DNA of 64,000 nucleotides, from positions 823,687 to 887,686 of the forward strand of contig NZ_JRHO01000014.1 in NCBI RefSeq assembly GCF_000765475.1, in the 5' to 3' direction. Positions 45,048 to 53,792 of the stretch are shown piece after piece. Numbering within the stretch: position 1 is the stretch's first letter; each line of letters opens with the position of its first letter. The notes below the pieces were generated by a model. That model did not search any database, had not been told where the DNA came from, and saw nothing but the letters and a program-made list of their open reading frames with translations. This DNA is from Methanococcoides methylutens. GTDB lineage: Archaea; Halobacteriota; Methanosarcinia; Methanosarcinales; Methanosarcinaceae. Made by a program: the position numbers and the translations under genes.

Positions 45048-46403
45048 ATGAAGATCAAGAGAATAGTAGTAAACAACCTTTTTGGGACGTTCGACCATGA
45101 TATCCCGCTGAACATCGATGAACACATAACAATTCTTCATGGACCCAATGGTATCGGTAAGACCGTGCTGCTCCAGATGCTCAATTCCCTTTTCCGTTCT
45201 AACTACTTCGAACTTTATCGCATTCCTTTCAGCAAACTGACAGTTGAATTCAGCGACAGGAGCAAGCTTATTGTGAAGAAAAAGCTGCATCTTGAGGAAA
45301 ATACCCCGCATAGCCCGGAAGATAGCACCTATCGGGAACTGGCATTTGAATTATTAAGACCAGGCAAGAAAAAACAGCGCTACACTGTCAAACCCATTGA
45401 CATAGAGGAAGTGTTCTCATCTTTTAAGGTCGAGCACATGATACCTGAGCTTGAGAGGATCGATGACAACACGTGGGTCCATTTCACAACACAGGAAAAA
45501 CTAACATCTGAAGAAGTGATGAACCTATTCAGCGACCGTTTGCCACAGAAAAGGAAAGACGAACCTGCATGGCTTAAGAATGCACTGGATTCGATCAATA
45601 TCTGCTTCATTAAAACGCAGCGCCTTTTGAGCATCTCATACTCACAACCTGTAGAAACAGAGAGAAAGACATCAGTAACCCCTTCAGTGATCAGTTATTC
45701 CGAAGAGCTGGCAAACCTGATGCAGCATAAACTTGCAGAGTATGCAACACTTTCACAATCCCTTGACCGTACATTCCCAGGTCGAATGCTAAAGAATGGA
45801 GAACACCCTGAAACATCCATAGAAGACCTGAAAGAGGAATTAAAGAACCTGGAGCAGAAACGCAAATGCCTCATCGATGCAGGATTCATTGATACTGAAG
45901 AAGGAATTGACGTTGGTGAGGTCAAGGAAATAGATGAGAAGAACAAGAACTTCCTGCAGCTATACATTAAGGATGTTGAACAAAAGCTCAGTGTCTTTGA
46001 TGAGCTTACCCGGAGGATAGACCTTCTTATCAAGATCATAAATTGCAGATTTTTATACAAGAAATTGTCCGTGAACAAAAAAGACGGTTTCATATTCACG
46101 ACATCAGAGGATATGCGCCTTTCTCCCACCAAACTATCATCCGGAGAACAACAGGAACTTGTATTATTCTATGAGCTGTTGTTCCATGTTGATCCTGAAT
46201 CCCTGATACTCATTGATGAACCTGAGATCTCACTGCATGTTCTCTGGCAGCAGCAATTCCTCAGGGACCTGCAAGCTATCACACAACTGGCAGGCTTCGA
46301 TATTCTCATTGCTACACATTCGCCACAGATCATACATGACCGCTGGGACCTCACCGTCGAACTTCGAGGACGTGACGATGAAGAAATACCTGACAGCCGA
46401 TGA
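45048..46403 (+). CDS. PARIS-type ABC ATPase (AriA-like)
   Basis: A 451-residue ATPase of the AAA_15/AAA_21 (OLD/SMC-like ABC) group. Walker A is HGPNGIGKT (31-39). The middle (about 150-340) is mostly helical with charged, coiled-coil-like stretches. The ABC signature is KLSSGEQQELVLFYEL, followed by Walker B ILIDEPEISLH and the H-loop LIATHSPQII. It overlaps by 26 bp with a DUF4435 gene, the arrangement and sizes of the PARIS anti-phage system, where AriA assembles into a cage, senses an anti-restriction protein and releases the toxin AriB. The start is ATG at 45048 with GGGGA upstream; a TTG at 45018 is rejected. Other overcoming-lysogeny-like ATPase roles cannot be excluded. Confidence 0.8.
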   Translation: MKIKRIVVNNLFGTFDHDIPLNIDEHITILHGPNGIGKTVLLQMLNSLFRSNYFELYRIPFSKLTVEFSDRSKLIVKKKLHLEENTPHSPEDSTYRELAFELLRPGKKKQRYTVKPIDIEEVFSSFKVEHMIPELERIDDNTWVHFTTQEKLTSEEVMNLFSDRLPQKRKDEPAWLKNALDSINICFIKTQRLLSISYSQPVETERKTSVTPSVISYSEELANLMQHKLAEYATLSQSLDRTFPGRMLKNGEHPETSIEDLKEELKNLEQKRKCLIDAGFIDTEEGIDVGEVKEIDEKNKNFLQLYIKDVEQKLSVFDELTRRIDLLIKIINCRFLYKKLSVNKKDGFIFTTSEDMRLSPTKLSSGEQQELVLFYELLFHVDPESLILIDEPEISLHVLWQQQFLRDLQAITQLAGFDILIATHSPQIIHDRWDLTVELRGRDDEEIPDSR

Positions 46404-47229
46404 TATAGCCAACAGCGCCAGAATGATGCGTACCCAGTATCGCGGTAGCATCATGGTAATCGAAGGCAGCACTGACATGAGGCTTTACAAGCGTTTTGTA
46501 GATGACAGGAAATGCAGACTTATCCCTGCCAATGGGAAGGAAAACGCCATAAAGGTCGTCGAAATACTCGAAAGGTCTGATTTTGAAGGCATACTAACGA
46601 TCGTTGATGCTGACTTCTGGCGCCTTGATGGCATCGATTTCGAAGAGAGAAATGTGCTCGTCACCGATACACATGATCTTGAAACAATGCTTATAGCATC
46701 AGAAGCTCTCGACAGGCTTCTGGAAGAGTTCGCAGCACCTTTCAAGCTGCAAAAAATGAGGACACCAGTACGTGAATTGCTTCTTGATGCTGCCATGCCC
46801 ATAGGACTTTTCAGATGGCTTTCATCGTCCTCAAAGGACAAACTCTCACTCAGGTTCAAGGACATGCATTTCGATAATTTCATGCAAAAATTTCCATTAT
46901 CAGTCAATATCAAACACCTGATAAGGGAAGTCAAGGATAACTCGAACGAACACTCCCTGAGTGAAAAGACCATAAAGAGAAAAATGATCACTCTCCTGAA
47001 AGAAGAGCATGATCCCTGGCAGACATGCTCAGGTCACGACATCGTAGAAATACTGGCATTTGGACTGCGTGAGGTTTTCGGGAATTCAGATTCCCGATAT
47101 GTTACCGAAGGCATCATTGACAGAAGTTTAAGGCTTGCTTATGACATCACAATGTTCAGGGAAACCGACCTTTATACTTCGATACAGGAATGGGAAGACA
47201 GAAACCCAACCTTTGTAGTGCTCCAATAA
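46378..47229 (+). CDS. DUF4435 TOPRIM-like effector (AriB-like)
   Basis: A 283-residue DUF4435 protein. The TOPRIM core appears as IMVIEGSTDMRLYKRF with the catalytic glutamate (E29) and LTIVDADFW with the D-x-D pair (D77, D79); a conserved VTDTHDLETML follows, as in DUF4435. The C-terminal half is helical. In PARIS systems AriB is a nuclease toxin that acts on host tRNA once released by AriA. GAGGA 7 nt upstream fixes ATG at 46378, which lies inside the ATPase gene, so the two are translated together. All catalytic acids being present argues for a working effector. Confidence 0.82.
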   Translation: MKKYLTADDIANSARMMRTQYRGSIMVIEGSTDMRLYKRFVDDRKCRLIPANGKENAIKVVEILERSDFEGILTIVDADFWRLDGIDFEERNVLVTDTHDLETMLIASEALDRLLEEFAAPFKLQKMRTPVRELLLDAAMPIGLFRWLSSSSKDKLSLRFKDMHFDNFMQKFPLSVNIKHLIREVKDNSNEHSLSEKTIKRKMITLLKEEHDPWQTCSGHDIVEILAFGLREVFGNSDSRYVTEGIIDRSLRLAYDITMFRETDLYTSIQEWEDRNPTFVVLQ

Positions 47230-47289
47230 AAATATAGAGATGAAATGTAAGCTGAAATACAGTATGAAATGAAAGCATAAATGGAAAGA

Positions 47290-48264
47290 TCAAAGTTTCG
47301 ACATTTCACTATAATCAAGCACCATCGAAACAGGAGATGTGTCAACCGGAATACCTGCTTCCTCGACTGCAGCTACAAGATTCACACCTACGGCCACCAG
47401 AATGCCGGCCATTCCTTCTTCTACAGGAGCGCCGACCATAGCATCTGAAGAGTCACCAATACTCAATACCCCGCCAATACCCGAATCTTCCAGATATTTC
47501 AGCACTTCTTTTGTCTTTTCAACTGCTGAAGAGGGTATGTTTCGCATGTTGGCAAGGATACGGCCATTGCCTGTGTCCAGGACGTCCAGGACCGATGTCT
47601 CATTGCGCATCATGAATATCTTGACAGGGTCTATCGAGGTTCCCGAATATGATATCATATCAAGGAACTGTACCGGATCATTGTGTTCCATCTCTATGAT
47701 GCCGCCATAAGCAGGTTTGATAGGAATACCGCTTTTGAGAAGAAGACCATCGAATGTGATACTGCAAACAGTTGCTATATTAACACACCCAGGAGGCACA
47801 TATATACGTGGATCCGAGTCCTCTTCGAATACCTTTATGTTAGGACTTATGCTGATGTCCCCTGATGATGCGTATTTCATAACATCTATGGCATTATCAA
47901 AATCATCCTTGTCCACAGTGGAAAGGTTCACAATGACATTGCCTTTCTTTGAGAACGGATCGTAGTCGGTCTTATAGATAAGTTCCTCGATCCTCGTAAT
48001 AACAAAGTCAAGTCTGTCCCCTATCAGGGCATCGTCCAGTTCCTTCCTGCCGGAAGTGGTAATGGTACGACCGTTGTAGCCGTGTTTTTCAGTAAATCCC
48101 CTCTCATCAAGGATCCTGAGGTGATAACGAACAGCACGCTCCCCCAGATTGTAACCGCGATTCTGCAACTCATCTGCAATATTCCTCGCACCTATGGGCT
48201 TATCGCTTTCGCTGATAACACGCATTATTTCAATGAGCTTACGTTCTATCTGGGGATCGGTCAT
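47290..48264 (-). CDS. nrpR: NrpR-family nitrogen repressor (winged helix plus one NrpR domain)
   Basis: A 324-residue regulator. Residues 1-75 form a winged-helix domain (IGARNIADELQNRGYNLGER, RAVRYHLRILDERGFTEK). Residues about 80-320 form one NrpR (DUF128) effector domain with YVPPGCVNIATVCSITFDG and PVEEGMAGILVAVGVNLVAA, which senses 2-oxoglutarate. In Methanosarcina NrpRI carries the winged helix and a single domain and needs NrpRII, encoded elsewhere, to repress nitrogen-fixation and ammonium-assimilation genes; the architecture here is that of NrpRI. It is single and convergent with the defence pair. Confidence 0.9.
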   Translation of the reverse strand: MTDPQIERKLIEIMRVISESDKPIGARNIADELQNRGYNLGERAVRYHLRILDERGFTEKHGYNGRTITTSGRKELDDALIGDRLDFVITRIEELIYKTDYDPFSKKGNVIVNLSTVDKDDFDNAIDVMKYASSGDISISPNIKVFEEDSDPRIYVPPGCVNIATVCSITFDGLLLKSGIPIKPAYGGIIEMEHNDPVQFLDMISYSGTSIDPVKIFMMRNETSVLDVLDTGNGRILANMRNIPSSAVEKTKEVLKYLEDSGIGGVLSIGDSSDAMVGAPVEEGMAGILVAVGVNLVAAVEEAGIPVDTSPVSMVLDYSEMSKL

Positions 48265-48376
48265 CTCTCAGCACCTGATATTATCAAAAAATTAATGGTT
48301 TAATTTGGAAATACTGCCTATTCGGAATAAGCAACGTATGTACACCGGATATAAATTTATAATTTGCTATTGCCGG

Positions 48377-50056
48377 TTATATCTTTCCTGTTTTTAGTAT
48401 ATAAAGCATAAGCCATATTCCCATGAATGCAGCTATGACGAATCCCGCAACTCCAAAAAGAGGAACATCGCCAATATAAGGCTGCATCCCAGTCTGGATG
48501 ATAAGAGAAGAACCTAAAATGATAGAAGAGATAATTAAACTGAATGCTAACCGGTTGCTCGCCGCATTGATCTCAGCAACAATACGATCCATTCCATGAT
48601 GTTCGAACTTTAAGTTCAGGTAACCTTTCTCTGCTACTCCCAGTATATGCGAGATCTGCAACGGTGCCTTATGCAACATCCGTGCCGTATACCACATGTC
48701 TGTGTAAAAAGTATCTGCAATATTGCGAGGCTTGAGGCGGTTATGCATGATACCTCTGGCATAAGGCTCAGCAACTACGGTCACATTGAAATCCGGCACC
48801 ATCTGAAGGGCGAAACCACTTACGGTCATTACACCCTTAAAGAGCAATGCGATGTTTGGAGGTATCCTTATCTTGAACTTCCTTAGCAGTGTCATCATTT
48901 CTGCTATCATTAGCGGAGTATCAAGCTGCTTTAATGACCTGCCATAATATTTGTTCAAAATGTGTTCGTAATCGATCTTAAAAGCATGCACATCAATTTC
49001 TGCAGGCACCATTCCGAAGTCTTTCAATACTTCAAGGTACTGGTTCACGTCACCTCTGGTAATAGCGATCAGTGCATCGATCAACAGGTTCCTTATCTCT
49101 TTGGATATATGTCCGACCATACCGAAATCAAGGAGGGCGATCCTGCCATCTTCCAGGATCAGGACATTTCCGGAATGCATATCCGCATGGAAGAATCCAT
49201 CCTCGAATATCTGCTTCATGAAGGCCTCTGTGCCGTATTCTGCGATCTTGTTCCGATTCAGTCCAAGCTCATCGATCTTTTTGAAATTATCACTCTTGAT
49301 ACCATCGATATAATCAAGGGTCAGGACCCTCCGACTGCTGTATTGCCAATAAACACCTGGAATGATGATATTCGGATCGTCCTTGAGATTGGTCTGGAAA
49401 CGCTCGATATTGCGAGCCTCCTGAGTATAATCCATCTCCGCGTATATGGACCTTTGAAGTTCGTCCACTACCTCCACAGGACTGTAAAGCTTTGCTTCCT
49501 CCACGTGCTCTTCCGCAAACCCGGCTATACTATAAAGAATATCGAGATCGGAATCAATAACTTTCCTTATACCGGGCCTCTGGACCTTTACAACAACATC
49601 CGCCCCTCCGTGAAGCTTTGCCCGGTGTACCTGTCCAATAGATGCCGCAGCAATAGGTTCTTTGTCAAATGACAGGAACAGGCTCTCCACCTTAGCACCC
49701 AACTCTTCTTCAATGACCCTTTCAACTTCCGAGCACTCGAATGGCGGTACATCGTTCTGGAGTTTGACAAACTCTTCGGCATACTCTTTTGGGATAAGGT
49801 CCTGGCGCATGCTCATGAGCTGGCCGAACTTAACGTAGGTGGGACCAAGCTCTTCAAGTACCATACGTGCCCTTGCAGGACCAGTTCTGGGCTGGTTCCC
49901 TTTGCCTAAGCGATCCTTGAACCTGGACCTGAAGGACCCAAGGGACCTTATACCCATCTGGTCCACAAAATACCCGAAGCCATACTTGATGAGCGTATCA
50001 ATGATTACCCCATAGCGTTTCACCATGGAATACCTGCGTACTATATTGGAAGCCAT
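48377..50056 (-). CDS. ABC1/UbiB-family atypical protein kinase
   Basis: A 559-residue ABC1/AarF-type kinase-like protein. The KxGQ motif appears as YVKFGQLMSMR, then the alanine-rich nucleotide loop AAASIGQVHRAKL, the catalytic HADMHSGN and the metal-binding LLDFGMVGH. Two hydrophobic helices at the C-terminus (about 505-525 and 533-555) anchor it to the membrane. Members support isoprenoid quinone or lipid metabolism in bacteria and eukaryotes; methanophenazine is the membrane electron carrier in this family of methanogens, so a link to it is possible but inferred. It is probably monocistronic with 98 bp to the next gene. Confidence 0.93.
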   Translation of the reverse strand: MASNIVRRYSMVKRYGVIIDTLIKYGFGYFVDQMGIRSLGSFRSRFKDRLGKGNQPRTGPARARMVLEELGPTYVKFGQLMSMRQDLIPKEYAEEFVKLQNDVPPFECSEVERVIEEELGAKVESLFLSFDKEPIAAASIGQVHRAKLHGGADVVVKVQRPGIRKVIDSDLDILYSIAGFAEEHVEEAKLYSPVEVVDELQRSIYAEMDYTQEARNIERFQTNLKDDPNIIIPGVYWQYSSRRVLTLDYIDGIKSDNFKKIDELGLNRNKIAEYGTEAFMKQIFEDGFFHADMHSGNVLILEDGRIALLDFGMVGHISKEIRNLLIDALIAITRGDVNQYLEVLKDFGMVPAEIDVHAFKIDYEHILNKYYGRSLKQLDTPLMIAEMMTLLRKFKIRIPPNIALLFKGVMTVSGFALQMVPDFNVTVVAEPYARGIMHNRLKPRNIADTFYTDMWYTARMLHKAPLQISHILGVAEKGYLNLKFEHHGMDRIVAEINAASNRLAFSLIISSIILGSSLIIQTGMQPYIGDVPLFGVAGFVIAAFMGIWLMLYILKTGKI

Positions 50057-50154
50057 CCAAAATTCTGCCTGCCATTAAATTCTATATGGCAACCCATGCA
50101 ACAAATAAAACAACTAAGGTATTACAAAAATAAATAGAAGGAAAGATCAAAAGA

Positions 50155-50466
50155 TCATTCTTCTTTGTTCTTTTCCTTTAGCAGCTCTTCCAGATCTTCG
50201 ATCTTTTTTTGAAGGGATTCTATTTCTTCCTTGGTAGCAAGATCAGACTTGCCAAAGACTTCCTGAACCTTTGAAGATATCTTATCGTCCAGATCTTCCT
50301 GCTGTTGCTTTCGCTTTTCGATCATGTCCTCTACAAACTTCTTGCCTTCTTCCTTGTTGAAATCACCATTCTCAACAAGTTCTTTTACATACTCATCGAT
50401 CTTCTCTTCTGTAATAGCGTACATGCCCAGGCCAAAAAGTCCTAACTTCTTCATAGTGTCTATCAT
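50155..50466 (-). CDS. Small coiled-coil protein, phasin-like
   Basis: A 103-residue soluble protein. It begins with a short hydrophobic stretch, KKLGLFGLGMYAITEEKIDE, and continues with amphipathic, highly charged helices, the last 30 residues (KEEIESLQKKIEDLEELLKE) forming a clear coiled coil. This layout is shared with phasin/polyhydroxyalkanoate-granule-associated-like proteins, but granule formation is not implied. ATG at 50466 has GGAGG about 10 nt upstream; the open frame extends to 50559 but that would include untypical sequence. Confidence 0.7.
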   Translation of the reverse strand: MIDTMKKLGLFGLGMYAITEEKIDEYVKELVENGDFNKEEGKKFVEDMIEKRKQQQEDLDDKISSKVQEVFGKSDLATKEEIESLQKKIEDLEELLKEKNKEE

Positions 50467-50574
50467 CAAAATTAAACCTCCCGTAATAGAAGTTAACTTT
50501 TTTAGGATATATACTTTATGAGAAATCATTTCAAAAAAGAATAGCGGAACGGTCTTCATGACCCCCGGTCGAGA

Positions 50575-52302
50575 TCAGTTCACTGATTCTGCGATCTCTT
50601 CGAGAGTATGCTCAAGGTATCTTGCATCACTCATCTCAATGAATTTCTGACAGACATCACGTGCATCGCCATCCATGATAATGGATCCATTATCGAAAAG
50701 AACAGCCCTGTGTGCTACTTCCTTGACGAAGTCCATGTGATGGCTCACAAGCACGATCGTTGTGCCGAAAGTTGCATTGATCCTCTTCAGGGAATTTGTC
50801 ACATCCCTTAATGTTACAGGATCAAGATCACCAAACGGCTCATCCAGCATGAGGATCTCAGGGGATGTTGAGAGTGCAAGTGCTATGTAAGCCCTGACAT
50901 GTTCACCACCGCTTATCTGGTCGGGCTTCTTGTCAAGAATGTCCAATGGAAGGTCAAGTGCCTCAAAGATCGGTATTGCGTATTTGTCCACATCAGTGCT
51001 CAGCACAGATGGGAACAGCTGCGGAAAGATATCCATTGAAAGACGCATTTGGTTAAGTGCCCGTGACCTCTCATCCTCGCCCATATCAGGAAGCTTGTAA
51101 ATGATATCCAGCATCTCGTAGGAGATATCCATTTCCTCTGCTTTCTTTCTTGCATGTTCAATTGCGCCATGCATCTTCATGCTTAACCTGAAACCTATCT
51201 GCTGACGTATGGTAGAGTGAGGGGAAAGGGAGAACTCCTGATGCATTATACTGATCTTTCTCCACAGTTCCAGACGCTGTTTGGTAAAATTGGACATGTC
51301 GACCCATTCACCTTCATGATGGAAGGTAACATAACCCTCTTTTGGAATAGTCAGGCCTTCCATTATTTTCAAAAATGTGGTCTTACCTGCACCTGATGAA
51401 CCGATGAAACTTATGATCTCTCCTTTGTTGATCTCAAGGGATTGGTCTTTGATGTTAAGGACCTCACCTACACGCATCAGGACCAGCCTTTTTGAGATAT
51501 TGGTTGCCCTTATACAAGGCACCTTTTCCTTTAGTTCGGTCAGGTCTACTCTTGGATTCAGGTCTTTGAGGAAGTTCTTCAGAACCACTCTGGGTTCACC
51601 ATCTTCAACTACCTTGGCATCCTCGATATAGATGACACGGTCTGCAAGGTATGCATGGACCTCAGGAAGATGGGATACTACGATGATAGGTATGTTTAGC
51701 CGGTCCTTAAGCTTCAGGATGACATCCATGACCTCCTGCTTGGTATCAGGACCCGTCATGGTAACAGGCTCATCAAGAAGTAAAAGACGTGGCTGGGCTG
51801 CAAGCTGGCGGGCAACGATCAAACGCTGTTTTTCGCCACCGCTCAGAAGGTTAGATGAATGAAGCGCTTTTTTTTCAAGACCCACAAGACGCATATATGC
51901 CATGGACCTCTCGTAAAGTTCGTCATAATTAGGAGCATCCGGCTCAGGAAGAGCTTCATAACCGGTATAATGACTGTTCAGCCTGCGTATAATGTTCTCG
52001 ATCGCCGGACCGTTCCACAGACCGAAATTACGCTGAAGATGAATAGCAGTGCCCCTGCCAAGAATTTTTGAGCCATCAATGCCGGAATCACTGGTGATCA
52101 GTGAACCGTCCAGCTCGATACTACCGCCATTGAAAGGTTCAACCCCCCTTAATATCTTGAGAAGGGTAGTTTTTCCACTACCACTTTTACCCGTGATACC
52201 GAGGATCTCACCATCGGCTACTTCAAAACTTACACCATCCAGAACACGTAAATTGCCTGAACCTGTCTCGTAATCTTTTACAATATCGGAAACCCTGAGC
52301 AT
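50575..52302 (-). CDS. atwA: Methyl-coenzyme M reductase activation component A2 (ABC ATPase)
   Basis: A 575-residue protein with two ABC ATPase domains and no membrane segments. Domain 1 (about 1-240) has GKSGSGKTTLL, LLSGGEKQRLIVAR and LLLLDEPVTM; domain 2 (about 270-575) has SFIGSSGAGKTTFLKI, QISGGEHVRAYIALALS and MLDEPFGDLD. This is component A2 of the ATP-dependent complex that reduces the nickel of cofactor F430 in methyl-coenzyme M reductase to the active Ni(I) state, so it is a marker of methanogenesis. Start ATG at 52302 has GGGGG 7 nt upstream. It lies 27 bp after the GGGP synthase gene and probably shares its transcript. Confidence 0.93.
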   Translation of the reverse strand: MLRVSDIVKDYETGSGNLRVLDGVSFEVADGEILGITGKSGSGKTTLLKILRGVEPFNGGSIELDGSLITSDSGIDGSKILGRGTAIHLQRNFGLWNGPAIENIIRRLNSHYTGYEALPEPDAPNYDELYERSMAYMRLVGLEKKALHSSNLLSGGEKQRLIVARQLAAQPRLLLLDEPVTMTGPDTKQEVMDVILKLKDRLNIPIIVVSHLPEVHAYLADRVIYIEDAKVVEDGEPRVVLKNFLKDLNPRVDLTELKEKVPCIRATNISKRLVLMRVGEVLNIKDQSLEINKGEIISFIGSSGAGKTTFLKIMEGLTIPKEGYVTFHHEGEWVDMSNFTKQRLELWRKISIMHQEFSLSPHSTIRQQIGFRLSMKMHGAIEHARKKAEEMDISYEMLDIIYKLPDMGEDERSRALNQMRLSMDIFPQLFPSVLSTDVDKYAIPIFEALDLPLDILDKKPDQISGGEHVRAYIALALSTSPEILMLDEPFGDLDPVTLRDVTNSLKRINATFGTTIVLVSHHMDFVKEVAHRAVLFDNGSIIMDGDARDVCQKFIEMSDARYLEHTLEEIAESVN

Positions 52303-52329
52303 AACTAAACCCCCAACAGTATCCACGTA

Positions 52330-53073
52330 TTATTTCTTGATAGCTGATACAAGTTCTTCTATCTTATTCCTGACATCATCGGTCTCTTCGACGATCGTAC
52401 CTGTCACGATCATATCAGCACCGGCATCTGCACAGATCTTTGCAGTCTTGCCATCGCGGATACCACCACCGACAATTAGCTTATTGTCTCCGAGAACGTG
52501 TTTTACCGCACCGATCGTAGCGGGAGTCACCGGCTGGTCTGCACCTGAACCGGCTTCAAGATAAGTGTAATGCATTCCCATATATTTTCCCGCAAGGGAA
52601 TATGCCACTGCTAGCTCCGGTTTGTTGCGTGGGATAAGTTTTGCATCGCCTACCCATCCAACAGTACCTCCGGGCTCAGTTATGATATATGCCATGGAAA
52701 TTGGTTCGATCCCGTACTTGTAAACAAGTGGAGCCCCCATTGCCTGATTCGTTGTGACATAATTGATGTCACGTGAATTCAGAAGGCTCATAAAAAGGAC
52801 AGCGTCAGCATAAATGCTTAAACCGCCAGCATTTCCCGGGAAAAGAATAGTAGGAACATCGATATGCTCCTTTATCTTTAACAAGGTCTGATCTAATGCC
52901 AGACCTCCGGCTCCAGTGGAACCACCGATCATGATAGCATCTGTACCCCCATCCACTGCAGCTTTTGCAATATCTGCAGCAGCTTCGGGGGGCTGGGATG
53001 CCGGATCGATTAGGGTTAAGTGAACTGTACCTTCGCGTTCTGCGATCCCGTTGAGGTACTCTTCCACTTTCAT
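52330..53073 (-). CDS. Geranylgeranylglyceryl phosphate synthase
   Basis: A 247-residue TIM-barrel enzyme joining geranylgeranyl diphosphate to sn-glycerol 1-phosphate, the first committed step of archaeal ether lipids. Motifs include HLTLIDPASQ, IMIGGSTGAGG, LFPGNAGGLS, YLEAGSGADQPV and KLIVGGGIRDG with the phosphate-binding glycines near the C-terminus, TGTIVEE. Length is typical (about 245). It lies 7 bp downstream of rpl40e and upstream of atwA in one minus-strand row. Confidence 0.95.
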   Translation of the reverse strand: MKVEEYLNGIAEREGTVHLTLIDPASQPPEAAADIAKAAVDGGTDAIMIGGSTGAGGLALDQTLLKIKEHIDVPTILFPGNAGGLSIYADAVLFMSLLNSRDINYVTTNQAMGAPLVYKYGIEPISMAYIITEPGGTVGWVGDAKLIPRNKPELAVAYSLAGKYMGMHYTYLEAGSGADQPVTPATIGAVKHVLGDNKLIVGGGIRDGKTAKICADAGADMIVTGTIVEETDDVRNKIEELVSAIKK

Positions 53074-53080
53074 ATATAGA

Positions 53081-53230
53081 TCAGCTATTCCTAGCTTCCT
53101 TGGATTTTACACGCAGGTTGCTGTAACCGCACTTTCTGCACCTTGTTGCTCTGATAGCATTTCGTGCACTGCATTTCATACAGATCTTTTTATTAAGGAT
53201 CCTTTCCTCTGCTTCTGGGAATCTTGCCAT
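53081..53230 (-). CDS. rpl40e: 50S ribosomal protein L40e
   Basis: A 49-residue basic protein starting [15 protein letters not shown]. It has a four-cysteine zinc ribbon at C17, C20, C31 and C34 ([20 protein letters not shown]), the standard archaeal L40e pattern, and a basic tail. ATG at 53230 has GGTGA 6 nt upstream. It begins the likely operon rpl40e - GGGP synthase - atwA, with only 7 bp before the second gene. Complete and typical in length (about 48-50). Confidence 0.93.
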   Translation of the reverse strand: MARFPEAEERILNKKICMKCSARNAIRATRCRKCGYSNLRVKSKEARNS

Positions 53231-53792
53231 GTTCTCACCTGATTGATTAATAGTATAATATAATGTGTTATTTGGAACTGATAGTCATCAGTAATACAGG
53301 CTGGCTACATGCATTTCAAAACATATAACTGTTTTGGGATAGGAAATCCACATTTAAAAACGGTTCTAAAAAAGTTAGAACCCCGCTAAAGCAAAAATAA
53401 AGCCGTTGCTTGTCTAAAGTAAATCAAAATGAATAATCGGACAAATAGTAGAACAGTAATTTAAAGGCAGTGATCAGGGATCGATCTGCCGACCTTATTG
53501 GACGACATCTCTTTGGGCGACCCTTACCCCCGATGTCCTCCCCATCTCAGGTCGACCTAAAGGATTTACGAATGCCAGACAAACCTTGAATGGTTATGGG
53601 TTTTTACACCCAATGGCGTTCTACCTTCTGATTCACTACCACACCGTACCATTTATGATACGGTAATAGAGAATATGTTTTAAAACTATTAGTGAATTTT
53701 GATATACAATCTGGTAACAAAAAAGAAGTTCGAAATTTAAAAAGAAAAGTAAGAAAGATAATAAAAAACGAAAAAGGACAAGATCGATGATC
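53231..53792. other. 562-bp non-coding region with a GC-rich structured core
   Basis: No gene fits between rpl40e and gatB. The A+T-rich flanks surround a G+C-rich block at about 53467-53640. Its right side has an imperfect hairpin (ACCGTACCAT at 53643-53652 against ATGATACGGT at 53655-53664). The left part likely contains the rpl40e promoter. No tRNA-type T-arm was found. Confidence 0.6.
53467..53640. ncRNA. Candidate structured non-coding RNA, identity unknown
   Basis: The block can fold into nested stems. CGACCT (53490-53495) pairs with AGGTCG (53549-53554). Inside, GACATC (53504-53509) pairs with GATGTC (53532-53537), and GGG with CCC at the tip. To the left, GGCAG (53466-53470) pairs with CTGCC (53486-53490). 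To the right, TGGGT and ACCCA around 53596-53612 form another hairpin. G+C content far above the flanks is a usual sign of a stable RNA in such genomes. It does not match SRP RNA, RNase P RNA, 5S rRNA or tRNA motifs that I know. A degraded mobile sequence is the alternative, and the strand is unknown. Confidence 0.4.

Noticed and set aside
40670-47229. An extended defence island from the HerA-like ATPase to the AriA/AriB pair
   Set aside because: The genes between them (M29-like peptidase, leuD, leuB) are metabolic and have their own promoters and terminator, so only the two-gene pair is called defence.
48962-49672. 236-codon open frame on the plus strand
   Set aside because: It is antisense to the ABC1 kinase gene and shows no protein-like pattern.
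53467-53640. tRNA, 5S rRNA, SRP RNA or RNase P RNA
   Set aside because: No T-arm, no SRP helix-8 motif, no RNase P conserved core and the wrong size were seen, so only an unidentified structured element is reported.
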